NCBI RefSeq assembly: GCF_034377145.1
Contig: NZ_CP139711.1
Coordinates: forward strand, 1-64,000
DNA from: Sulfitobacter sp. OXR-159
Lineage (GTDB): Bacteria > Pseudomonadota > Alphaproteobacteria > Rhodobacterales > Rhodobacteraceae
DNA: 64,000 nucleotides
Direction of reading: 5' to 3'
Shown here: in pieces, positions 53,515-61,142 of the stretch
Numbering within the stretch: position 1 is the stretch's first letter
Layout: every line of letters begins with the position of its first letter
Position numbers and translations under genes: made by a program
The notes under the pieces: generated by a model
Database searches by the model: none
What the model was told of the DNA's origin: nothing
Seen by the model: the letters and a program-made list of their open reading frames with translations, nothing else

Positions 53515-53678
53515 AAGCACGATTTTTTCTGTTGGTCGCCATGACGGTCCTGAGCGCTTGCGAAGGTGCATCAACAGGCGTGCGATCGCCCTGTTTTGAA
53601 CGGCCCGCGATGGCGTTCTCGGCCCCTGCTCCCGATCTTGTTTCACGGAATGCGCATTGTGATTTCCAGAGCTTCTAG
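53511..53678 (+). CDS. small T4SS lipoprotein (VirB7-like position)
   Basis: 55 residues from GTG 53511, which overlaps the virB4 stop. MKARFFLLVAMTVLSACEGA is a lipoprotein signal with lipobox LSAC. The mature part is short and Pro/Ala-rich. It could be the VirB7 outer-membrane anchor or an entry-exclusion lipoprotein; the sequence does not decide. Confidence 0.6.
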   Translation: MKARFFLLVAMTVLSACEGASTGVRSPCFERPAMAFSAPAPDLVSRNAHCDFQSF

Positions 53679-54768
53679 AATGGCGATTCCGTTGGCCTTG
53701 GGTCTTGGCTCGCTTGCCTCCGCGCAGGGCGTGCCAGTGATCGATGGCTCCAACCTTGCCCGCGCTGTGTCGCGCGTCGAAGAGCTCGCACGCGACGCCT
53801 TGCGGCAGGGCCAGAAGCGCGACGCCCGCCAGGATCAAGCGGACATCTATCAAGAGCAGCTTGAAGCCTACGAACGTTTCCTTGCGGAGACCACCGGTGT
53901 CACCGACCTGAGTGGGTTCGAGGCTGGTGGGCCCGGCTGGGCGAGCGCTGCAGAGACTTACCCAGCCCAGGAAGATCATCCTGATGCCGATCGCCTCTTC
54001 GGTGAGCCAAGCGACGTGGAGCGCATGATCATCACGGTGGCGCGGCGCTATGAGGGTCATCCCGGTGTTGCGGCCGCCGGTCTGACGCCACTGACATGGC
54101 GTATCCTGTTTCAGTCACTGATCAAGCAGGAAAGTCGTTTCAACAATGCAGCCGTCTCCCACGTGGGTGCGCGCGGTTTTTGCCAGCTGATGCCGGGCAC
54201 AGCATCGGATCTCGGTGTGAACCCGTATGATCCTTGGGAAAACCTGGACGGTGGCGCACGCTACATTCTCACGCAACTGAACCGCTTCGGTCGGATCGAT
54301 CACGCTCTGGCGGCCTATAATGCAGGTCCTGGCCGTGTTCTCGAGTATGGTGGTGTGCCTCCTTTCGAGGAAACCCAGACCTACGTCCGGCGCATCAACG
54401 GCTATTACAACGACTATCTTGGCACCATCACCGGCGTCGACATGACGGGGTCACTGGCGGGCTTCGATGGTGCCTCGGCCGCCTGGGGCAACTGGGCGGA
54501 TGCCTCGGTCGGCTATGGCGCCTACATGGGCACCCAGATCGATCAGGCCATGACCCGGATCGCGGCGCTTTTGCGTGAAGATCCGCCCGATAACGCAAAA
54601 GAGTCGCTGGACCGCTCCACCTATATGCTTGCTGAACGGGCGCGGCTCATGGCGCTGACGCTGCGTCTGCGCGCGGCCCACGTGAAAGTCGAAGCGGCAC
54701 AAGGTTTGACCGAGGCCGCCGATCACCTGGAGCAATCCACTTTCTGGAGGTATTCCGATGAGGGCTGA
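53650..54768 (+). CDS. VirB5-like/lytic transglycosylase fusion protein
   Basis: About 372 residues. A signal peptide (MAIPLALGLGSLASA) is followed by QGVPVIDGSNLARAVSRVEE, nearly the same start as the VirB5 encoded next (QGVPVIDGSNLAQNIEQL). A lytic transglycosylase domain follows ([60 protein letters not shown]), then a helical VirB5-like C-terminus. Start at ATG 53650 or 53680. It may cut the wall and contribute to the pilus tip. The operon thus has two transglycosylases. Confidence 0.75.
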   Translation: MRIVISRASRMAIPLALGLGSLASAQGVPVIDGSNLARAVSRVEELARDALRQGQKRDARQDQADIYQEQLEAYERFLAETTGVTDLSGFEAGGPGWASAAETYPAQEDHPDADRLFGEPSDVERMIITVARRYEGHPGVAAAGLTPLTWRILFQSLIKQESRFNNAAVSHVGARGFCQLMPGTASDLGVNPYDPWENLDGGARYILTQLNRFGRIDHALAAYNAGPGRVLEYGGVPPFEETQTYVRRINGYYNDYLGTITGVDMTGSLAGFDGASAAWGNWADASVGYGAYMGTQIDQAMTRIAALLREDPPDNAKESLDRSTYMLAERARLMALTLRLRAAHVKVEAAQGLTEAADHLEQSTFWRYSDEG

Positions 54769-55567
54769 CACCCGCATTGCCGCAATTATTGTCGCGAGCA
54801 CGCTCATGGCGGCACACCCGCCCGCTGCCTTCGCTCAGGGTGTGCCTGTGATCGATGGATCGAACCTCGCGCAGAACATCGAGCAGCTGCAGGCCGCGCT
54901 GCGCGATGCGGAAAACCAGCTCCAGCAAATCGAGGAATTGCGCACCCAGATCGAGCGCCTCACTGATATTCAGGGCCTTCTTGATGACGTCTTGGGTTCA
55001 ATTACCGGCCTGAATGAAATCGCAGCCCTCTACAACGATGTGGAGGACCTGCGTGCCCGCGCCCAGAAGATCACCGATCTATCGGGTTTCATGGACAGTC
55101 TGTCGCTCGGGGATTTTGACAGCCTGCTGGACGATCTGCTCGATGGCGACGTCACCATGGGAGAGCGCCGGGCCGCCGATGCCATGCGCGAGACAATGGC
55201 CAGTGCGGGGTTCACCTCGGAAAAGCTCACCGAGCTGAACGACGCCGGGAACCCGCAAGGCGCTGCCATAGCCGATCTGGCGGCTGCCAATGCCATGGTT
55301 ATCGGGCAAGCCCAGATTTCCTACGAGGAAGCCGCCCAGAGCATCGAGCGTATCGATGGGCTGGTGGAAGCGATTGGCGATCAGGAAACGCTCAAGGAAT
55401 CGATCGATCTCAACACGCGTATGGCCGCAGAGACGAATTACATGCTGGGCCAGATGTGGCGCCTGAATGCCGCCCAAGGCTTGGCGCAAGGTCAAAACGG
55501 CATTGATTTCGCGGCCGAGCAGGCCCGCACACGCTCCTTCTTTGATTTCTCCGGCGCCGAGGACTGA
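54758..55567 (+). CDS. virB5: VirB5 minor pilin
   Basis: 269 residues with a signal peptide (cleaved near AFA) and a mostly helical mature protein: QLQAALRDAENQLQQIEELR, DIQGLLDDVLGSITGLNEIA, then RARAQKITDLSGFMDSLSLG. This matches TrbJ/VirB5 proteins of the pilus tip. It overlaps the upstream fusion gene by 11 bases and shares its first mature residues, consistent with gene duplication. Confidence 0.85.
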   Translation: MRADTRIAAIIVASTLMAAHPPAAFAQGVPVIDGSNLAQNIEQLQAALRDAENQLQQIEELRTQIERLTDIQGLLDDVLGSITGLNEIAALYNDVEDLRARAQKITDLSGFMDSLSLGDFDSLLDDLLDGDVTMGERRAADAMRETMASAGFTSEKLTELNDAGNPQGAAIADLAAANAMVIGQAQISYEEAAQSIERIDGLVEAIGDQETLKESIDLNTRMAAETNYMLGQMWRLNAAQGLAQGQNGIDFAAEQARTRSFFDFSGAED

Positions 55568-55570
55568 CCC

Positions 55571-56059
55571 TTGAATACATCACTCAAAGCACTTGCAGTT
55601 TTCATCGCCCTGGCAGGCAGTGCCTGGGCGGAAGACTTGCAAGACCTGCCCGACGATACGTTGCTCGGGGAGGTCGTCACTGCCACCGAAAATGGGGAGG
55701 AAGAACGCCTCCTCGATCTCATGCGCGAGGTACAGGCAAGAGGGCTCTTGATGTTCCCGAAGCCGCAAACCTGCACCTTCAGCTATCCGGACACTGAGTT
55801 TTTCGGCAACGAGATTTTCCGTGGAGCGGTTCGATGGGGCTTCGGCACCGACCTGAGAGAGCTTGCAATGTCGCAGGGCTTCTGCGGCTGCATCTATGAT
55901 CTCGGGTCGCTCGATGCGTTTACGCAGGAACGGATTGGTAAGGCGGCGCAGGATGCAACTACCAGCGATTTCAGCGTCTTTCGCAAATACCGTCGTAGCG
56001 ATTGGTCAGATGTAAACGAGCGCTATCAGAACTTCCAATTGGAGCGGTGTGGTAGTTAA
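55571..56059 (+). CDS. exported hypothetical protein within the virB operon
   Basis: 162 residues from a TTG start preceded by GAGGA. A signal peptide (LNTSLKALAVFIALAGSAWA) is followed by a mature domain with several Cys (KPQTCTFSYPD, SQGFCGCIYDLGSLDAF, LERCGS). The family is unknown; the position between virB5 and virB6 suggests a periplasmic conjugation accessory. Confidence 0.65.
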   Translation: MNTSLKALAVFIALAGSAWAEDLQDLPDDTLLGEVVTATENGEEERLLDLMREVQARGLLMFPKPQTCTFSYPDTEFFGNEIFRGAVRWGFGTDLRELAMSQGFCGCIYDLGSLDAFTQERIGKAAQDATTSDFSVFRKYRRSDWSDVNERYQNFQLERCGS

Positions 56060-56061
56060 GG

Positions 56062-57063
56062 ATGGCCATAATCGCTGAGGTTCTGGCATTGGTAGATGCC
56101 ACTGTCGCGGGCGTGGCAGCTGACACGTATGCCGATACGGTTGCCGCAGTACGCCCGGTTGTACAGACCGCATCTGTGATGGTGGTCGTTCTTGTAGGCG
56201 CAAATGTGGGTCTGCAAGCCGTGCCGCTCTCGGTTTCCACAATCGTGTCGGTAGGGCTGCGCATTGTGCTGGTCAATGTGTTTTTGATCTACGCAAACCT
56301 TTCTGTTCCGTACGAAGCGCTGACAAATGCTCCTGCCGAACTTGGTGCAGGTATTCTCAACTCCCTCTCAGGTGGTGATGTCACAAACCTTTATGACGGC
56401 ATAGACGATCTCTACTCCCAAGCTCTGAATGTCGGACAGGCGATCAGCCAGAATGGCGGCTGGCTGGCCGGGGCCCTGACCAGTGTGATCATGTTCCTCG
56501 TTGCCGCGGCCATGGCGACCATCACCATTATTGTCCTGTCGGCCGCCAAGATCATGTTGGCGGTGCTGGTCGCCATCGCACCGGTGGCTGTGGCCTGCAC
56601 ATTGTTCAAGCAATCGGCGCCACTGTTTGAGGCCTGGGTCAAGCTCGCCATCGGATTTGCCTTCGTGCCGCTATTCGTGGCTGCCATGGCCGGCTTCACA
56701 ATCGCGACGGGGGAAGCCGTGGCCCCTCGCGACCTCGACAGCGTCGAAACACTCGGGGACGCGATTTCGTTCGTCGTGGTGATGATGATCGGCGCCGGTC
56801 TGATGTTGCTCGTGCCAACTTTCGCGCAAGGGCTTGCCGCTACGAACATCGGCCTCGCCTCGATCGGTGCAAATGCCGCGCGGATGCCCGGGAACGCATG
56901 GCGCAATACCGGTGCCGCGATCCGGGGCGGAGATGACATGCGACGGGGCTTCAACGCAGGAGTTCAGGGACAAGGCGTCTCCGACCGATCGTCCAGCGCG
57001 GCCCGTGCCGGGAGCTATGCGGGCGGTGCGGTCAAGCTCGCCGGAAAGATGAAGAAGGGATAG
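56062..57063 (+). CDS. virB6: VirB6/TrbL channel protein
   Basis: 333 residues with five or six long hydrophobic helices (for example VVQTASVMVVVLVGANVGLQ, SVIMFLVAAAMATITIIVLS and AVLVAIAPVAVACTLFKQS) and a polar Gly/Arg-rich tail. It forms the inner-membrane channel for DNA. Two bases separate it from both neighbours. Confidence 0.88.
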   Translation: MAIIAEVLALVDATVAGVAADTYADTVAAVRPVVQTASVMVVVLVGANVGLQAVPLSVSTIVSVGLRIVLVNVFLIYANLSVPYEALTNAPAELGAGILNSLSGGDVTNLYDGIDDLYSQALNVGQAISQNGGWLAGALTSVIMFLVAAAMATITIIVLSAAKIMLAVLVAIAPVAVACTLFKQSAPLFEAWVKLAIGFAFVPLFVAAMAGFTIATGEAVAPRDLDSVETLGDAISFVVVMMIGAGLMLLVPTFAQGLAATNIGLASIGANAARMPGNAWRNTGAAIRGGDDMRRGFNAGVQGQGVSDRSSSAARAGSYAGGAVKLAGKMKKG

Positions 57064-57065
57064 TC

Positions 57066-57710
57066 ATGAGTGATTTCGATATCGATTTGGTGATGGGTCC
57101 GCGCCGGGCAGCGCGCGCCGCATGGATCGTTGCGGGCTGTTCCTGCGCCGTATCCGTGCTGTTGGCCCTGACCATTACGGTTATGTTGCCCCTGCGCGAA
57201 ACCGAAGTGTTTACCGTCCTCGTCGACAGCACGTCGGGTGCAGCAGAACGCATCTACCAGGTTCAGCCAACCGGTATCACCGATGAGGAAGCGATCAAGG
57301 AGTCCCTGCTTGTCAGCTATATCAGCGACCGCGAAAGCTATTTCAGGAACGGCATTCAGGAACGGCTCGAAAGTGTCCAGCGGCGCTCCAGCGGGCCAGC
57401 CCGCGCCTCGCTGATAGAACTCTGGACTACGGGGGCCGAGAATTATCCACCGCGCAGCTACGGCGCGAATGCGCAGGTCGATGTCCGCGTGCGGGCGATC
57501 ACCTTCCTGCAGGACGAAGTGGCCCAGATCCGGTTCGACAAACGCCTCACCCGACCCAACCAAACCCCCGTCACGCAAACATTCATTGCCACCGTCGGGT
57601 TTGAATTTGCCCCCCGCCGCGAACGCTCCCTGACACGCGTTTGGGAAAATCCCCTTGGCTTCTCGGTGACCGCTTACCGGGTCGATGCCGAAACACTGAC
57701 ACGAGAATAA
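57066..57710 (+). CDS. virB8: VirB8 inner-membrane assembly factor
   Basis: 214 residues: a short cytoplasmic lead, one membrane helix (AAWIVAGCSCAVSVLLALTI) and a periplasmic NTF2-like domain (ITDEEAIKESLLVSYISDRE, RVRAITFLQDEVAQIRFDKR). It organises VirB9/VirB10 and the channel. Confidence 0.9.
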   Translation: MSDFDIDLVMGPRRAARAAWIVAGCSCAVSVLLALTITVMLPLRETEVFTVLVDSTSGAAERIYQVQPTGITDEEAIKESLLVSYISDRESYFRNGIQERLESVQRRSSGPARASLIELWTTGAENYPPRSYGANAQVDVRVRAITFLQDEVAQIRFDKRLTRPNQTPVTQTFIATVGFEFAPRRERSLTRVWENPLGFSVTAYRVDAETLTRE

Positions 57711-57713
57711 TTC

Positions 57714-58445
57714 ATGAAAACCTTCATAATTGCCATCGCAACGGTCGGCGGGTTGCTCGGAACGCCCGCCTTGGCCGAGCGCGCACCGGTCACCATGGGT
57801 CAGGACGCCCGCGTTCGCCACGTGACCTTCAACCCTACGGATGTGATCCGGATCGACACCCACCTTCGGGTAAACACGTCAATCGAACTCGGTCCCGGCG
57901 AACGGATCAATCAAGTCCTGATCGGTGACTCCGCGTCCTATGAAGTGGAGGTTCTGTCAAACCGCAATACGATCTCGATCAAGCCTGTCGAGGCACGGGC
58001 TGCGACAAACCTGACGATCTTTACCAACCGCCGCGCTGTCGCCTTCTATCTGACAGAGGGACGCTCGCGGACACAGTCTTTCCGGGTCGTCGTAAACTTT
58101 CCCGACGAGCGACCCGCCGGGCGCCAGCTTGCGGCTGGAGGCCGAGATACCGGCTATCAGTTCGCGGGCAGCGGTGCGATCCGCCCGGTGCGGGTCTGGA
58201 ATGATGGGCGCTCGACCTTCTTTGAATTCCGGCCCGGCATGCGGCCCTCGATCTTCGGCTTGAACGCCCAAGGCTACGAGATCACCCAGAACAGCCAGAC
58301 GCAAGGTGCGGTCGTGCGGGTCACCGGCGTGCGGGACGCCTACACGATCCGCATGGGCGACGATCATATCTGCATTACCCGTGAGACTGGCGGGTTCACG
58401 ACCGAGGCTGCTGCCGTGGCCGCCCTGCGTGGACGGGAGTTCTGA
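57714..58445 (+). CDS. virB9: VirB9 outer-membrane core protein
   Basis: 243 residues with a signal peptide (cleaved near ALA), the VirB9 N-terminal DARVRHVTFNPTDVIRIDTH domain and the C-terminal GSGAIRPVRVWNDGRSTFFE domain. With VirB10 and VirB7 it builds the core complex that spans the envelope. Confidence 0.92.
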   Translation: MKTFIIAIATVGGLLGTPALAERAPVTMGQDARVRHVTFNPTDVIRIDTHLRVNTSIELGPGERINQVLIGDSASYEVEVLSNRNTISIKPVEARAATNLTIFTNRRAVAFYLTEGRSRTQSFRVVVNFPDERPAGRQLAAGGRDTGYQFAGSGAIRPVRVWNDGRSTFFEFRPGMRPSIFGLNAQGYEITQNSQTQGAVVRVTGVRDAYTIRMGDDHICITRETGGFTTEAAAVAALRGREF

Positions 58446-58447
58446 TC

Positions 58448-59905
58448 ATGAGCGACGAGAAAACCGGGGAAAAGGAATACAGCTTCGCACCCAAGCGGCG
58501 CGCATCTCTCGGGCTCAGGCTTGGTTTGGGTGCGTTGCTTCTGGCAGGGACCGCCATCATTGCCTACCCGCTTGTGCAAGGCAGCGGCATCACGTCTGCC
58601 GTTGAAACATCGAAAGCCGACGACTTTCAGGATCAGGTCGACGGTGACGGGTTTGGCCGCATGACAACCGACGCGGAACCGACCGAACAAAGATCGGAGC
58701 CTAGGTTCGATCCCGGACCAATCGAGGATGAACTCGCGGCGCAGCGCCAGGCGCTGGAGGAACAGAACGCCAAGCTTGCGAGCGACGTGGTCGCCCTACA
58801 AGCCCAGTTGGCAAGACTGGCCGAGGCCCCTGCCCCCGACAATTCCGCCGAGCTGGCCGAAGCGCTGCGCTCGGTCCAGGAACAGAACACGGCGCTTATC
58901 GCCCAGATGCAAAGCGAGATGGACACCCGGTTGGCAGAAGCCGATCTTGAAGCGCAAAAGCGTATCGCTGATGAGGTTGCCGCACGCGCGCGTGTTGCCG
59001 ATGGCCGGATGGAGCAGTTGATGGAGCAAATGCTCGGACTGCAGCGCCAGAACGACGCCCTGCAACAGCAGATCGATGACGGTATGAGTGACGCTCTACG
59101 CGCGCAAACCGAGAGGGATCAGCTCGCCGCCGAGGAAGCCGCGCGGCGGGCTGAACTGGACCGTCGGCGTGCCGAGGCGGCGGCGCTGCGCGACACACAA
59201 ATCCGGTCCGAAGGGGTGATCTTTGATGCGGGCGGACAGACGGGCAGTCCGGCATCTGACCCTGAGAGGGGACCTGCGGTCGGAGATGCGGCGGCGCGCG
59301 CCTTCGTGTTGGACGGTGCCCAGCCCGTTCAAGTCGCGACAGCGGAGGTAATCGCCAATCCTTCCAATACGGTTCTGCAGGGCACGCTCATTCAAGCGTC
59401 ACTGGAAACCGCCATCGAATCCACATTGCCCGGACAGATTACCGCCATCGTGAACTACCCGGTCTGGAGTTTCGATCAGTCCCGCGTTCTCATTCCCGAA
59501 GGCTCCCGCCTCTTCGGGACCTACAATTCGAATGTCTCTTTGGGCCAGGCCCGCATTCTGGTTGGCTGGTCACGCCTTGTCACACCCGAGGGGCAATCGG
59601 TTCAGCTCGCCGCATTTGGCGCGGACGATCAGGGCCGCTCGGGCGTGACGGGCTCCGTGAACTCCCGCTTTGGGCTGCGCTTTGGCACAGCTGCATTGCT
59701 CTCGATCATCGGCGCAGGACCGGCAATCGCCGCATCCGAGGCCAGCTCCGAGACCGGATCAGAAATTGCCGAGGATGTCGCGGGCAGTTTTTCGCAGGCC
59801 ACCAATGCGGTGATCGGCGAATATGCCACCCTGCCTCCGGTTATCTCGGTCCAGCCGGGCGCTGCGATCAGTGTGATCGTCGACCGTGATCTTGAGTTCT
59901 ATTAA
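58448..59905 (+). CDS. virB10: VirB10 core-complex energy transducer
   Basis: 485 residues. One inner-membrane helix (GLGALLLAGTAIIAYPLV) is followed by a long Gln/Glu/Arg-rich coiled coil at about residues 95-250, longer than in many VirB10 proteins. The conserved TrbI beta-barrel domain follows (LQGTLIQASLETAIESTLPG, PVWSFDQSRVLIPEGSRLFG, LVTPEGQSVQLAAFG). The coiled coil may span a wide periplasm or bind another partner. Confidence 0.92.
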   Translation: MSDEKTGEKEYSFAPKRRASLGLRLGLGALLLAGTAIIAYPLVQGSGITSAVETSKADDFQDQVDGDGFGRMTTDAEPTEQRSEPRFDPGPIEDELAAQRQALEEQNAKLASDVVALQAQLARLAEAPAPDNSAELAEALRSVQEQNTALIAQMQSEMDTRLAEADLEAQKRIADEVAARARVADGRMEQLMEQMLGLQRQNDALQQQIDDGMSDALRAQTERDQLAAEEAARRAELDRRRAEAAALRDTQIRSEGVIFDAGGQTGSPASDPERGPAVGDAAARAFVLDGAQPVQVATAEVIANPSNTVLQGTLIQASLETAIESTLPGQITAIVNYPVWSFDQSRVLIPEGSRLFGTYNSNVSLGQARILVGWSRLVTPEGQSVQLAAFGADDQGRSGVTGSVNSRFGLRFGTAALLSIIGAGPAIAASEASSETGSEIAEDVAGSFSQATNAVIGEYATLPPVISVQPGAAISVIVDRDLEFY

Positions 59906-60015
59906 GTGCGTTTCGGGTTCGACAAAACAATCAGGTGTCGAAACACGCGTTCGACCGAAGGGAGAGGCCGCGTGTCTCAAAGCAACACAAACCTGAAACA
60001 CACGGGCGGCCAGCC

Positions 60016-61014
60016 ATGAACCCGACGGCAGAAAAAACCAGTTTTCTTTCGACCTATCTAAAACCTCTGGCTGCACCGCTCGCCGATCCCTGCGTGGTCG
60101 AAATAGCGGTCAATCCCGATGGAAAGGTCTGGGTGGAAACCCGGGGGGCTGAGCATATGGTCGGCCTCGAAGGTGTGTTTTTCTCCCCTTCCCAAGCTCG
60201 GGATCTTGCAACATCCATTGCCAGCGCCACCCACGGACAAATCAGCGAGAAAAAGCCGCTCGTCTCCGGCAAGATCGAGATGAACGGCAAGCCGATCCGG
60301 GCACAGGTCGTCTATCCGCCCGTCGTGGATGGCGGGCCCTCGATCACTTTGCGCCGCTATAGTGAAGACCAACTCACCTTGGGCGACATCGGTCTGTTGC
60401 ACGGTGGACTGGTGGATTTGGATGCCGAACGACAGGCAAAAGCCGAACGGGTGATCGCACTGACGCAGGCGGGGGATATTCGAGCCGCCATGAAACTCTG
60501 CATCGAAGAGCGGTTGAACATCATGATCAGCGGCGGGACGTCCACGGGCAAAACGACTTTTGCCCGGGCGCTTCTCGCGCTGGTGACCAAGACGGAGCGT
60601 ATCGTGACCATCGAGGACGCATTCGAGCTCTTTCCTCCGCAGCCCAATCGCGCGATGCTCAAGGCTGACCGTGTCCCCTCAAGTGAGCGCACCGCGGCCA
60701 AATTGCTGGAGACCTCTTTGCGCATGCGTCCTGACCGGATCATTCTTGGCGAGTTGCGCGGCGATGAGTGCAAGACCTTCCTCGACGCGATCAACACCGG
60801 CCATTCAGGCTCTTTCACCACAATTCACGCCGATACCGCGCAGAAGGCGCTCGACCGCCTTGCCCTCATGGTCATGTCGGTGGGCATCAATATGAGCTTT
60901 GAGGAGGTAAGGCGCTATGCCGCGTCCAGCATCGATGTCGTGGTGCAGCTTGGTCGGAAAGACGGAAGACGTGGGGTCGAACAGGTGTGGGTGCCTGGCA
61001 GCTCAAATCCTTGA
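60016..61014 (+). CDS. virB11: VirB11 secretion ATPase
   Basis: 332 residues from ATG 60016. Walker A is MISGGTSTGKTTFARALL, the Asp/His boxes include FTTIHADTAQKALDRL, and LRMRPDRIILGELRGDE is the Walker B region. The frame is open from 59935, but the earlier codons are not homologous. It is last in the virB operon. The 128 bases before the restriction gene contain nothing I can name. Confidence 0.92.
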   Translation: MNPTAEKTSFLSTYLKPLAAPLADPCVVEIAVNPDGKVWVETRGAEHMVGLEGVFFSPSQARDLATSIASATHGQISEKKPLVSGKIEMNGKPIRAQVVYPPVVDGGPSITLRRYSEDQLTLGDIGLLHGGLVDLDAERQAKAERVIALTQAGDIRAAMKLCIEERLNIMISGGTSTGKTTFARALLALVTKTERIVTIEDAFELFPPQPNRAMLKADRVPSSERTAAKLLETSLRMRPDRIILGELRGDECKTFLDAINTGHSGSFTTIHADTAQKALDRLALMVMSVGINMSFEEVRRYAASSIDVVVQLGRKDGRRGVEQVWVPGSSNP

Positions 61015-61142
61015 GGGGATCTGCTAGTCCGCCACAGAGGGCCTGCACACAGCGATGATGCTTAACGGGGCACCCTGATCTGCAAGCGGAAAATGGTCTG
61101 TTTGGCGTCAACAGGAAACTCGAGGGAGATACCGCGGTTTCT

